20,095 bases of DNA from CAYJEQ01 sp964371155 (GTDB lineage Bacteria > Bacillota > Clostridia > Oscillospirales > Ruminococcaceae), in assembly GCA_964371155.1 (NCBI GenBank), contig CAYJLI010000041.1, positions 1-20,095 on the forward strand. The letters run 5' to 3'. Shown here piece by piece: positions 1-6,976 of the stretch. Both the position numbers and the translations under genes were made by a program. Within the stretch, counting starts at the first letter, position 1, and every line of letters starts with the position of its first letter. Under the pieces are notes generated by a model. It ran no database searches and was not told the origin of the DNA. It saw only the letters and a program-made list of their open reading frames with translations.

Positions 1-3
1 GAT

Positions 4-63
4 TTTTTTCAAAAAATCATGGGGTGTGGGGCAACGCCCCATAAATAGAAAGGCGAAGCCTAA
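4..63. repeat. Dispersed hairpin element A, copy 1
   Basis: This 60-bp stretch matches 10809-10868 with six differences. It holds a hairpin (27-41, TGGGGC/GCCCCA with loop AAC) followed by a mini-hairpin AGGC-GAA-GCCT (51-61). Two of the six differences are a paired change that keeps the stem: C32-G36 here is T-A in the other copy. A third turns a G-T closing pair (26/42) into A-T. This suggests a structured intergenic element of the host. The rest of 1-286, apart from the palindrome at 212-256, shows no gene. Confidence 0.75.
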
Positions 64-211
64 AAAGAATCTGCGTAAATCAGCGGTTATTGGCATGGTT
101 ACCCTCCACAATTAACGCACCATTGCCCATCTGACATCAAGATAATCTAAAAAACTCATGGATAATGTAAACATCTTCGCCAATTTTAAATTACGGACTC
201 TATAATAAAAT

Positions 212-256
212 TTTTGGGTGTATTCCCACGCCGAAGGCGAGGGAATACACCCAAAA
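212..256. terminator. Long palindrome downstream of prs, possible terminator
   Basis: A perfect 16-bp inverted repeat (212-227 with 241-256, TTTTGGGTGTATTCCC) encloses an A-A mismatch and an inner CGCC-GAA-GGCG hairpin. It lies 30 bp beyond the prs stop codon, so it could end the prs transcript. On the minus strand the stem is followed by AAAAATTTTATTA rather than a clean U tract, so it may instead be another palindromic intergenic repeat. Confidence 0.5.
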
Positions 257-286
257 TAATTGATATAAAATTAAATTACAAAGGAG

Positions 287-1261
287 TTATATAAATAATT
301 TCGATACAGATTTATCGGCATAAATTCTCTGAATAGCTTCCGCAAATACATCCGCCACTGTGAGGGTGGTTATTTTTTCGGAAAATTCACATTCAGGAAC
401 GGGTATAGTGTCGAGCAGTACGAGCTCTTTTATCGGGCTTGCATGTATTCTCTCAAGTGCTGGATGTGAGAGCACTCCATGTGTGGCGCAAGCGTAGATT
501 TCTTTTGCTCCACCGATTTCAATTAGTGCCTTTGCAGCATTGCAGAGTGTTCCTGCGGTGTCCACCATATCGTCCACTAAAACAACAGTTTTCCCCTCTA
601 CATTACCGATTATATTCATAACTTCGCTCACATTCGCCTTTTGACGACGCTTGTCCACTATTGCAAGTCCTGCGTCTATCTTTTCAGCAAACTGACGCGC
701 CCTTGTAACCGAGCCAATGTCGGGTGAAGCCACCGCTAAATCGTCCGAGCTCATTCCTGCAAATTTGCTTTTGAAATAAGGTGTTAAAAGTGGTACGCCA
801 AGCAGATGGTCAACGGGAATATCGAAAAAGCCCTGTATCTGTGAGGCGTGCAAGTCCATTGTTAGCACTCTGTCCGCACCAGCGGCTGTGATTAGGTTTG
901 CAACAAGTTTTGCAGAAATAGGGTCCCTTGCCTTGGCTTTTCTATCCTGCCTTGCATAGCCAAAGTATGGAATTACAGCTGTAATTCTCCCTGCGGATGC
1001 ACGTTTGAATGCATCTATCATTATAAGAAGCTCCATTAAATTATTGTTTACCGGTTTACATGTGGATTGCACCACAAACACATCCGAGCCCCTAACGGAT
1101 TCTTCAATTGAAACAGCAATTTCTCCATCGGCAAATGTTTTTACATCGCATCTACCAAGGGAAATACCCATATGTGAAACAATTTTCCTCGCTACCTCTG
1201 GGTGAGCATTTGCTGTAAATATTTTTATATCCCTACCATGTACATTCATAATTAAGACCAT
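287..1261 (-). CDS. prs: Ribose-phosphate pyrophosphokinase (PRPP synthetase)
   Basis: It makes 5-phosphoribosyl-1-pyrophosphate from ribose 5-phosphate and ATP in the cytosol, feeding purine, pyrimidine, histidine, tryptophan and NAD synthesis. The 324 residues are full family length. Visible motifs are the flexible-loop region YFGYARQDRKAKARDPISAK (99-118), the metal-binding LTMDLHA (133-139), DKRR (203-206) and the PRPP-binding VVLVDDMVDTAGTL (226-239). The start at 1261 has GGAGG four bases upstream. An internal ATG at 1249 would give MNVHGRDIKIF, closer to the usual family N-terminus, but is about 16 bases from that GGAGG. It is transcribed alone, with its own leader. This is host housekeeping and not part of the phage-like block. 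Confidence 0.97.
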   Translation of the reverse strand: MVLIMNVHGRDIKIFTANAHPEVARKIVSHMGISLGRCDVKTFADGEIAVSIEESVRGSDVFVVQSTCKPVNNNLMELLIMIDAFKRASAGRITAVIPYFGYARQDRKAKARDPISAKLVANLITAAGADRVLTMDLHASQIQGFFDIPVDHLLGVPLLTPYFKSKFAGMSSDDLAVASPDIGSVTRARQFAEKIDAGLAIVDKRRQKANVSEVMNIIGNVEGKTVVLVDDMVDTAGTLCNAAKALIEIGGAKEIYACATHGVLSHPALERIHASPIKELVLLDTIPVPECEFSEKITTLTVADVFAEAIQRIYADKSVSKLFI

Positions 1262-1293
1262 CCCACCTCCGCCGCTGAGGTAATAAAATATAA

Positions 1294-1322
1294 ATTTTCT
1301 CTACGGCAAAATTAGAGAAAAT
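1294..1322 (-). promoter_or_regulatory. Palindrome in the prs leader
   Basis: A perfect 10-bp inverted repeat, ATTTTCTCTA (1294-1303) and TAGAGAAAAT (1313-1322), with a 9-base loop lies between the proposed prs promoter and the prs start. It could be an operator or an RNA hairpin in the 5' leader. Nothing in the sequence tells which factor would read it. Confidence 0.4.
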
Positions 1323-1323
1323 A

Positions 1324-1352
1324 ATATTACTTGTATCACTATTATTTTACAA
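1324..1352 (-). promoter_or_regulatory. Candidate sigma-A promoter of prs
   Basis: Read on the minus strand this is TTGTAA (1347-1352), a 17-base spacer and TAATAT (1324-1329), about 63-91 bases upstream of the prs start codon. The match is moderate and the region is AT-rich, so chance similarity is possible. Confidence 0.4.
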
Positions 1353-1496
1353 CATCGGCATTTAAATGTCTATTTAAGCTTTACACAAATATAACACGAT
1401 TTTACCACTCTCTTATATGAAAATAGACTTAAAACAAGGGATATTGTCGTCATATATAGAAAGATGTGGAAAAAAATCTATTTTATAGTATCAAAT

Positions 1497-1529
1497 GGGC
1501 AGTTTGCAGATTATCTCTGAAAACTGCCC
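1497..1529 (-). terminator. Hairpin downstream of the FAH-family gene
   Basis: GGGCAGTTT (1497-1505) pairs with AAACTGCCC (1521-1529), with a further partial stem inside. It lies about 50 bp past the stop codon of the FAH-family gene on the minus strand. The U tract after it is weak (ATTTGATAC), so the terminator call is tentative. The rest of 1262-1580 holds the prs leader and otherwise AT-rich sequence with no gene. Confidence 0.5.
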
Positions 1530-1580
1530 AAACTTATAAGAAATATGGGGAAATGCAAACACAAATGCGCAAGACTTTAA

Positions 1581-2462
1581 TTATTTTACAGTGTTAAATA
1601 AGCTTCCTATTCCCTCAACCGCACACTCCACACTATCACCCGATTTTAGGTAGTAGTCCACTCCAAGACCAAGTGCTACACCTGCCGGTGTGCCCGTGAT
1701 GATTATGTCCCCTGCTTCGAGTGTAGTGCCCTCGGAGAATTTTGAGATAATTGCGGCGATGTCGTTTATAAAGAGCTCGGTGTTTGAGTTTTGGCGAATT
1801 TCTCCATTTACTTTAGTGCTTACCGCAAGTTTTGGCGGATAGTTTATTTCGCTCTTATGCACTATCCATGGCCCCATGGCAGAAAGCCCATCAAGACCTT
1901 TGCCCCTCATCCACTGCCTATGTGCTTTTTGTAGACGGCGTGCGGATAAATCGTTAAATACCGAATAGCCGAAAATGTGCTCCTCCACCTTTTCGGGTGG
2001 AATATCTTTTCCTTCCTTGCCTATTATTACCGCAAGTTCCACTTCGTAGTCAAGGTAGCTATCATATTTATACACCTCGGGGATTTCCTCTCCGCTTCCA
2101 TATATATAATGGGCACGCTTTGAGAAAAATACTATCTCTTCACATTCTTTCATGTCCGAAGTGCGCTCGCATTCCTCTATGTGGTCTTTGTAGTTTAGTC
2201 CTACACAGATTATGTCGTGCGGTGCCCTTTTAATAGGGGAAAGAAGCTTTACTTCAGAAAGGAGTAGAGGCTCTATATTATTAGATTTTACATAATTTTT
2301 TATCTGAGCTATTTTTTCTTCTGTAAGCGCTTCTATGGCGAGGTTCATATCACTTAGAGTCGCTATTTCGGGGATTTTTGAGAATGGTATAATCTCTTCG
2401 TTTGCGCCGAGTATGATGCCGAGCTCTGTGTTTTCATTATGGGTGTATCTTAGCAGTTTCAT
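1581..2462 (-). CDS. Fumarylacetoacetate hydrolase (FAH) family protein
   Basis: This is a 293-residue metal-dependent enzyme of the FAH / 2-hydroxyhepta-2,4-diene-1,7-dioate isomerase superfamily, which acts on C-C bonds or tautomers of oxo-acids. A short N-terminal domain (about 1-75) precedes the catalytic fold. Visible signatures are GLNYKDHIEE (88-97, with the likely active-site His94), the metal ligands Glu140 and Glu142 in DYEVELAVIIGK, Asp171 in FNDLSARRLQ, the loop GKGLDGLSAMGPW (187-199) and TGTPAGV (256-262). The start has AAGGAAGTG nine bases upstream. The substrate cannot be told from sequence; acylpyruvase, oxaloacetate-related or aromatic-degradation roles are all possible. Neighbours give no pathway clue. 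Confidence 0.9.
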   Translation of the reverse strand: MKLLRYTHNENTELGIILGANEEIIPFSKIPEIATLSDMNLAIEALTEEKIAQIKNYVKSNNIEPLLLSEVKLLSPIKRAPHDIICVGLNYKDHIEECERTSDMKECEEIVFFSKRAHYIYGSGEEIPEVYKYDSYLDYEVELAVIIGKEGKDIPPEKVEEHIFGYSVFNDLSARRLQKAHRQWMRGKGLDGLSAMGPWIVHKSEINYPPKLAVSTKVNGEIRQNSNTELFINDIAAIISKFSEGTTLEAGDIIITGTPAGVALGLGVDYYLKSGDSVECAVEGIGSLFNTVK

Positions 2463-2508
2463 GTTTTAGCACTTCCTTTTTATTTTTTGTGGGGTTTAAA
2501 GGTGTAAA

Positions 2509-3333
2509 TTAAAGATTTTCAACACCAAGGATTATTTTAGAATTTTCTAAGTAGTATACAATGGTATCGTCATCTTCATCGATGCGTTTATCAATATTAT
2601 CAAATTGATACTTAGACATTTTAATAAACTCGTAATTCAGTCTTATTAAAACATGCTCATTAATCACAAAAGGACTATCGTAACTTTCACTGATTAATCT
2701 AAATTTGTCATAGGTACTAACATCAATGCTATAATGAATGTCGAAATCATCTTGATCAAGTCTGCCATTTGCCCTGCCCTCAAAAATCTCTCGATAATTT
2801 AATATATTGAGCTCTTCAGCCGTACATATTCGGCTTTGATAGCTATTGTCTACAACAGTTTGCATATCCCTCATGCAGTTAAAAATAGTGGTTGAACTTG
2901 GGATAAATGATAGTATCAGCAGTGGAACAGCAAGAATCATTGCATGGACTTTTGGCAAAAAAGGAACTGCTAATTTTTCGGGTATAACAATATAGATTAT
3001 CAATGCCCTAATCATGCTAAACCCAAGGATTAAATTAATAATCGCACTAAATAGCACGGAATAAAAATTGTAATAAAAATAATCGTCTGCAAGGAAAGAA
3101 AATATACCGAGTAATTCCATATTGCTTACATAACCTAAAATAATATTTATAAAAATACTGAAAATAAAGGGCCAAGCAAAGCTTACTAAAGAGCTTTTGC
3201 CAAATTCTTTATCTTGAAAATATATATCAAGGCTTTTTTGCTCTGATTTAGAAAAATAATCTTTGTTATCAAGATAAAATTTATATCCCGTGTCATCTTT
3301 TGCTATTTGATAAAGCAGTATTTCTCTATCCAT
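2509..3333 (-). CDS. Unrecognised multi-pass membrane protein
   Basis: I do not recognise this 274-residue protein. A soluble N-terminal 45 residues, rich in charged and aromatic residues, precedes three to four hydrophobic segments at roughly 50-68, 85-112 and 125-145. A mostly polar C-terminal half of about 125 residues with many Asp and Glu follows. I chose ATG at 3333 rather than GTG at 3342 because GGGGGTG lies five to six bases before the ATG and contains that GTG. The gene overlaps the end of its upstream partner by eight bases (ATGGATAG), so the two are translationally coupled and probably act together. It could be a host envelope pair or cargo next to the phage-like block. Confidence 0.75.
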   Translation of the reverse strand: MDREILLYQIAKDDTGYKFYLDNKDYFSKSEQKSLDIYFQDKEFGKSSLVSFAWPFIFSIFINIILGYVSNMELLGIFSFLADDYFYYNFYSVLFSAIINLILGFSMIRALIIYIVIPEKLAVPFLPKVHAMILAVPLLILSFIPSSTTIFNCMRDMQTVVDNSYQSRICTAEELNILNYREIFEGRANGRLDQDDFDIHYSIDVSTYDKFRLISESYDSPFVINEHVLIRLNYEFIKMSKYQFDNIDKRIDEDDDTIVYYLENSKIILGVENL

Positions 3334-4231
3334 CAGAATCACCCCCGTATGAGTCTATAAATTCATCTATTTGAGATATGAAATATTCTATTTGGCTTTC
3401 GTGATCTCGTTTGAATTCATAGATTAAGGCGTCCGTATTGGGAATAAAATCATCATTATCAGTTAGCATAACTCCGATTTCAAATGTTTCATCAATAATT
3501 TCGCTATCAAAAAGGTCGGTTTCTATAATGAAATCATAAAAATCCCTTATATCACTATACATACTTTCCCTATCATTTCTATTAACATGATAAACATATA
3601 CAATTAGCGTTGCTGAAAAATCTATCTTCTCCCATTCATAGGGGCGATAAAATGAATATGAATAAGTGTTGTCCTCCATTCTTAGCCAATGCGATTGCTG
3701 GGTTAGAATAGCCCGATAATATTCATTTTGCGCCATAAATCCATAAAAAGCGTCTTGATAAATTTCAATATCCTCCGGCACAACCACATCAAAATACTGG
3801 ACATCGTCCGAGTCCTCAATATAATCAAGATTTTCCACTTTAAATATATTAACAGAGTATTCGGGCAAGTCCCTTGGGCCAATTGTTATCATTTGATTAT
3901 TATGTATAGTGCTATCATAATGGATTTCCATTTCGATTGGAATAAAATATTCGTATACATTTTTAATCTCTGCAATGGATTCTTCTTTAATCTTTTTAAA
4001 ATCATCCATGGCTTCTAAATTATCATAAAACTCTTGATAAGCTTCGCCAATATTTTCTAAAGCTTGCTGATTTTCTATTTCAACCATTTCCTCGGCAAAG
4101 GTTTGTGTTGGGTTTAACATACTATTTTCATGCAATTTAAGTCCAACTGATATCACCACTAAAATAAGACAGCATATTAGTAGCCCCAAAAATTGGTCTT
4201 TATTTCTTGCGATTAATTGCTCGGATGTCAT
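3326..4231 (-). CDS. Unrecognised single-pass, acidic surface protein
   Basis: This 301-residue protein is not recognised. One hydrophobic segment at about 14-32 (FLGLLICCLILVVISVGL) follows a short basic N-terminus, so it is probably anchored in the membrane with the rest outside. The remainder is strongly acidic and aromatic, with a predicted helical stretch after the anchor (about 45-95) and a likely alpha/beta region beyond. AAGGAGTAAGC upstream of the ATG is a good ribosome site. Its stop overlaps the start of the next gene, giving a two-gene operon. It lies next to the repressor gene, so it might be a lysogenic-conversion gene, but nothing in its sequence shows this. Confidence 0.75.
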   Translation of the reverse strand: MTSEQLIARNKDQFLGLLICCLILVVISVGLKLHENSMLNPTQTFAEEMVEIENQQALENIGEAYQEFYDNLEAMDDFKKIKEESIAEIKNVYEYFIPIEMEIHYDSTIHNNQMITIGPRDLPEYSVNIFKVENLDYIEDSDDVQYFDVVVPEDIEIYQDAFYGFMAQNEYYRAILTQQSHWLRMEDNTYSYSFYRPYEWEKIDFSATLIVYVYHVNRNDRESMYSDIRDFYDFIIETDLFDSEIIDETFEIGVMLTDNDDFIPNTDALIYEFKRDHESQIEYFISQIDEFIDSYGGDSDG

Positions 4232-4272
4232 AAAAGCTTACTCCTTAAATAGATGGGTATTGCGGTTTGCTT

Positions 4273-4290
4273 TAGACCGAATATGGTCTA
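4273..4290. promoter_or_regulatory. Inverted repeat before the membrane-protein pair
   Basis: TAGACC-GAATAT-GGTCTA is a perfect 6-bp inverted repeat between the repressor gene and the membrane-protein pair. It has no U tract, so an operator is more likely than a terminator. Evidence is limited to the symmetry. Confidence 0.3.
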
Positions 4291-4307
4291 TATAAAAATC
4301 ATGGGCA

Positions 4308-4937
4308 CTAAAAATTCGTGCTCATAAAGCCCACAACTTTCCCCACAATATACACCTTTTTAAAATCTCTCTCGGTGTAAATCAGCGGTGGATAGGCGGG
4401 GTTTTCAGGTTGGAGCACCACTTTATCGGGGTAGCGGTAAACTCTTTTTAGCGTTGCGCTATCCTCTATTATCGCCACTACTATACTGCCATTTTCAGCA
4501 TAGCTCTGGCTCTTAACATAGACAATATCGCCGTCATAAATGCGTGCATTTATCATGCTGTCCCCCTTGCAACGCAGTATAAAATCTGCGTCTACATTTA
4601 TCGGAACTGCCTGATATTCTTCGATATTTCCCTCGGCTAAAAGTGGCTCGCCACAGGCTATTTTGCCAAGTAGTGGGAGCTTGTTCATCATGGGGATTTC
4701 TTCGGTGTCGGGGATGTCGGTAAGCATTTCTCTCGCTTCCTCATTTGCTATTAGCTCTGTTGCAGCCACCTCGATTATTTTGGCTATTGTGATGATATTT
4801 TTCATGGGGATTTTTGCAATTTCCCCGTTTTCATAGCGAAATAATGTAGCTCTGGAAATGCCCGTCTGATTTGCTAAACTATCCACGGAAATGCCCTTTG
4901 CTTTGCGAAGTTTTCGGATTAATTCGCCCGTTGTCAT
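4308..4937 (-). CDS. CI/LexA-like repressor (XRE HTH plus S24 peptidase)
   Basis: This 209-residue protein is a phage-type repressor. An XRE helix-turn-helix occupies about 4-60 (SVDSLANQTGISRATLFRYE). The C-terminal S24 self-cleaving domain has the cleavage motif IACGEP (Cys95-Gly96), the nucleophile Ser127 in CKGDSM and the general base Lys164 in SATLKRVYR. Known relatives cleave themselves when bound by RecA filaments, which lifts repression. It is divergent from the terminase gene, so it probably controls both promoters in the 220-bp gap. AAGGGGGAGC precedes the ATG. It is not the host LexA itself: the HTH is XRE-type, and the cut is Cys-Gly rather than Ala-Gly. Confidence 0.92.
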   Translation of the reverse strand: MTTGELIRKLRKAKGISVDSLANQTGISRATLFRYENGEIAKIPMKNIITIAKIIEVAATELIANEEAREMLTDIPDTEEIPMMNKLPLLGKIACGEPLLAEGNIEEYQAVPINVDADFILRCKGDSMINARIYDGDIVYVKSQSYAENGSIVVAIIEDSATLKRVYRYPDKVVLQPENPAYPPLIYTERDFKKVYIVGKVVGFMSTNF

Positions 4938-4982
4938 TTTAGCTCCCCCTTCTTATGGTTTATTACTGTTTTTCACACCTTA

Positions 4983-5011
4983 ATTATAGCAATTTTCAAT
5001 CATAAATGCAA
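4983..5011 (-). promoter_or_regulatory. Sigma-A promoter of the repressor gene
   Basis: On the minus strand, TTGCAT (5006-5011), a 17-base spacer and a perfect TATAAT (4983-4988) stand about 45 bases upstream of the repressor ATG. Confidence 0.7.
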
Positions 5012-5013
5012 CT

Positions 5014-5046
5014 AATTTGAGTGAAATCTAAAAAAAGTTTCAAATT
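5014..5046. promoter_or_regulatory. Possible repressor operator
   Basis: AATTTGA (5014-5020) and TCAAATT (5040-5046) form an inverted repeat between the two divergent promoters. The right arm is itself part of a CAAATTTG palindrome (5041-5048). The position suits a repressor site, but the sequence is AT-rich and no repeated operator consensus can be confirmed. Confidence 0.3.
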
Positions 5047-5061
5047 TGATTAAAAAAGGGG

Positions 5062-5090
5062 TTGACATAAAAAAGAAGTTATGATATTAT
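5062..5090 (+). promoter_or_regulatory. Strong sigma-A promoter of the virion cassette
   Basis: A perfect TTGACA (5062-5067), a 17-base spacer and TATTAT (5085-5090) lie upstream of the terminase gene. Transcription should begin near 5097, giving a 60-base leader that contains the two palindromes listed next. It is the only strong promoter I can see for the 13-kb block. Confidence 0.85.
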
Positions 5091-5105
5091 CGTAGTAGAA
5101 TTAAT

Positions 5106-5119
5106 TCGCAATAGTGCGA
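5106..5119. promoter_or_regulatory. Palindrome TCGCA-N4-TGCGA at the start of the transcript
   Basis: A perfect 5-bp inverted repeat sits about 16 bases past the -10 box. It is a candidate operator for the adjacent repressor, or a small hairpin in the leader. Confidence 0.4.
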
Positions 5120-5128
5120 CAATTATTA

Positions 5129-5140
5129 GAACTTATGTTC
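5129..5140. promoter_or_regulatory. LexA (SOS) box, GAAC-TTAT-GTTC
   Basis: This exactly matches the Gram-positive LexA/DinR core GAAC-N4-GTTC. It lies in the 5' leader, 39 bases after the -10 box and 18 bases before the terminase ATG, where bound LexA could block transcription. Outer bases (A and A) differ from the fuller Bacillus consensus. Confidence 0.65.
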
Positions 5141-5157
5141 ATTTAAGGAGGGAGGAA

Positions 5158-6774
5158 ATGACGGACAAACAACGGCAATTTCTCGGGTTAACATCCGAAG
5201 GAATGGACGAAATCGCAGCATATAAAAGCGTTTATTCCGTTTCGAAGCTGACTGATGAAAAAATTCAGCTTAGGGCAAGGGAATTACTGGAGAAGCTAAA
5301 AATATCTCTTAAAAGCGATATTATGGAAGAAGATTTACCCCCACCCCAATTTTTAAAACTAAACTATGCCGACTATTGCAGCATGGTTCACGGCGATTTT
5401 TGGATTAAAACCCGAGTTTCTCAGTTTTTATGCAATGAGATTGAACGCTTCATCGAAACTGACACAAAAAACCCCTACGACATATTAATTCTCTCGATGC
5501 CTCCACAGCACGGAAAGAGCATGACCATCACCGAGACATTGCCCAGCTACTACCTCTGCAAAAATCCACAGGGCAGGGTTATCGAAATTAGCTACAACGA
5601 AGAGCTTGCAATGCTTTTTGGCAGAAGAAATCAGCACAAGCTTAGCGAATACGGTGCGGCGATGGGGGTTGCCCTCGCTAAGACGCCAAATCGCAGTAGG
5701 GAGTTTGAGCTTGACAATAATTTAGGCGGCATGATAAGCCGTGGGGTTATGAGTGGCATCACGGGCAGGGCGTGCAATCTCATGATAATTGATGATCCCA
5801 TTAAAAACCGCAGGGAGGCGGATAGCCCGAGATACAGGCAGCGTCTCTTCGACGAATGGGAAAACTCATTTAAGACAAGGCTCTCGGCAGGCGCAAAAGT
5901 GATACTTATCCAGACACGTTGGCATGAAGACGACTTAGCTGGCAGCTTAATGACGAGTGAAAAAAACACAACAATCATCAACCTCCCCTGCGAAGCCGAA
6001 GAAAACGACCCAATGGGGAGAGCGGTGGGAGCGCCCCTCGCACCCGAGATAGGCAAGGATGAAGAATGGCTTGTCTCATTTAAGGAAAGCTACCTTACCG
6101 GCAATGGCACAAGGGCGTGGAACTCACTCTTTCAAGGCCACCCAACCCCGAGCGAGGGGAATATCTTTAAAAGGGAGTGGTGGTCTTTTTATACCTCATT
6201 ACCGCCGCCCGAATATATGCTACTGAGTGTTGATGCTGCCTTTAAATCGGGGATTAAAAACGATTTTGTGGTAATTCAGCTTTGGGCGAGGAATGAGGGC
6301 AATTTCTATCTTGTTGATATGCTAAGGGGACACCTCGACTTCCCAGCCACCCTTTCTGCAATCAGAACTATTAGTGAGGGGCGAAAGCTTAATCTCATCC
6401 TAATCGAGGATAAGGCAAATGGAAGTGCAATTATACAGATGCTCAAAAGGGAGTTTTCCTATGTGCTTGGAGTAAACCCATTGGGGGGCAAGGAAGCAAG
6501 GGCGAATGCGATAACGGGAGTAGTGGAGAGTGGTAGGGTGTTTCTACCTAAGTTTGCAAGCTTCACAGGCGCTTTTATAGAAGAGTGCACCGCCTTTCCC
6601 ATGGGCAAATATGATGATCAGGTGGATGCGATGACACAGGCGCTAAACCGCATGGTTTACGGCAGTGGGGCAAAGGCAAGCAAGGTTTCACAGGGTGATT
6701 TATTGGCAGTTTTTAGCGTGGCAGGAGGAAAAAAAGATTTACTTGGAAAAGGAGATAAAGAGAATGTACTTTGA
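5158..6774 (+). CDS. Phage terminase large subunit with small-subunit-like N-terminus
   Basis: This is the DNA-packaging motor, 538 residues. The ATPase shows Walker A SMPPQHGKS (113-121), Walker B LMIIDD (208-213) and TRWHEDDL (253-260). The RNase H-like nuclease shows Asp359 in SVDAAFKSG, Glu417 in LIEDKANG and Asp487/Asp490 in DDQVDA. Residues 1-52 precede the ATPase and resemble the helix-turn-helix of small terminases (the pattern TxKQxxF...AA..S.YS....Q.RA.ELL..LKI). No separate small-terminase gene is seen, so the two functions may be fused. A strong AAGGAGGGAGGAA site precedes the ATG. It is the first gene of the cassette and overlaps the next gene by 11 bases. Confidence 0.95.
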   Translation: MTDKQRQFLGLTSEGMDEIAAYKSVYSVSKLTDEKIQLRARELLEKLKISLKSDIMEEDLPPPQFLKLNYADYCSMVHGDFWIKTRVSQFLCNEIERFIETDTKNPYDILILSMPPQHGKSMTITETLPSYYLCKNPQGRVIEISYNEELAMLFGRRNQHKLSEYGAAMGVALAKTPNRSREFELDNNLGGMISRGVMSGITGRACNLMIIDDPIKNRREADSPRYRQRLFDEWENSFKTRLSAGAKVILIQTRWHEDDLAGSLMTSEKNTTIINLPCEAEENDPMGRAVGAPLAPEIGKDEEWLVSFKESYLTGNGTRAWNSLFQGHPTPSEGNIFKREWWSFYTSLPPPEYMLLSVDAAFKSGIKNDFVVIQLWARNEGNFYLVDMLRGHLDFPATLSAIRTISEGRKLNLILIEDKANGSAIIQMLKREFSYVLGVNPLGGKEARANAITGVVESGRVFLPKFASFTGAFIEECTAFPMGKYDDQVDAMTQALNRMVYGSGAKASKVSQGDLLAVFSVAGGKKDLLGKGDKENVL

Positions 6775-6976
6775 ATGGACAATGCTATTTTTAGCGGTTT
6801 TAATTCCCGTATCGGCGGCACTTTTCTACCGTATGGGAGTAAGGGATGAAAGAAAATCGGCGCTCTCGCTCAGGCGCAGGGGTAAGTATTACTCCTCAAA
6901 TGGAGAATATTACGATAAACTTCTCGAGCGAATAGACAGCTACGATGGCAGAATTAAGGAAAGCGAGGATGTGTAA
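6764..6976 (+). CDS. Small single-pass membrane protein between terminase and portal
   Basis: This 70-residue protein is of unknown function. An N-terminal hydrophobic segment (about 3-22, FEWTMLFLAVLIPVSAALFY) is followed by a basic stretch (RRRGKYY) and an acidic end. AAGGAG lies nine bases before the ATG. The gene overlaps the terminase stop codon and abuts the portal gene directly, so it is translated with them. An upstream in-frame start at 6665 lies inside the terminase gene without a ribosome site and was not used. Confidence 0.75.
   Translation: MYFEWTMLFLAVLIPVSAALFYRMGVRDERKSALSLRRRGKYYSSNGEYYDKLLERIDSYDGRIKESEDV

Noticed and set aside
4308..4937. Calling the repressor the host LexA
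   Set aside because: The N-terminus is an XRE helix-turn-helix, not the winged helix of LexA, and the cleavage pair is Cys-Gly.
5631..6056. A 141-codon open frame on the minus strand within the terminase gene
   Set aside because: It lies wholly opposite a well-supported gene, has no ribosome site and its low-complexity residues reflect the sense codons.
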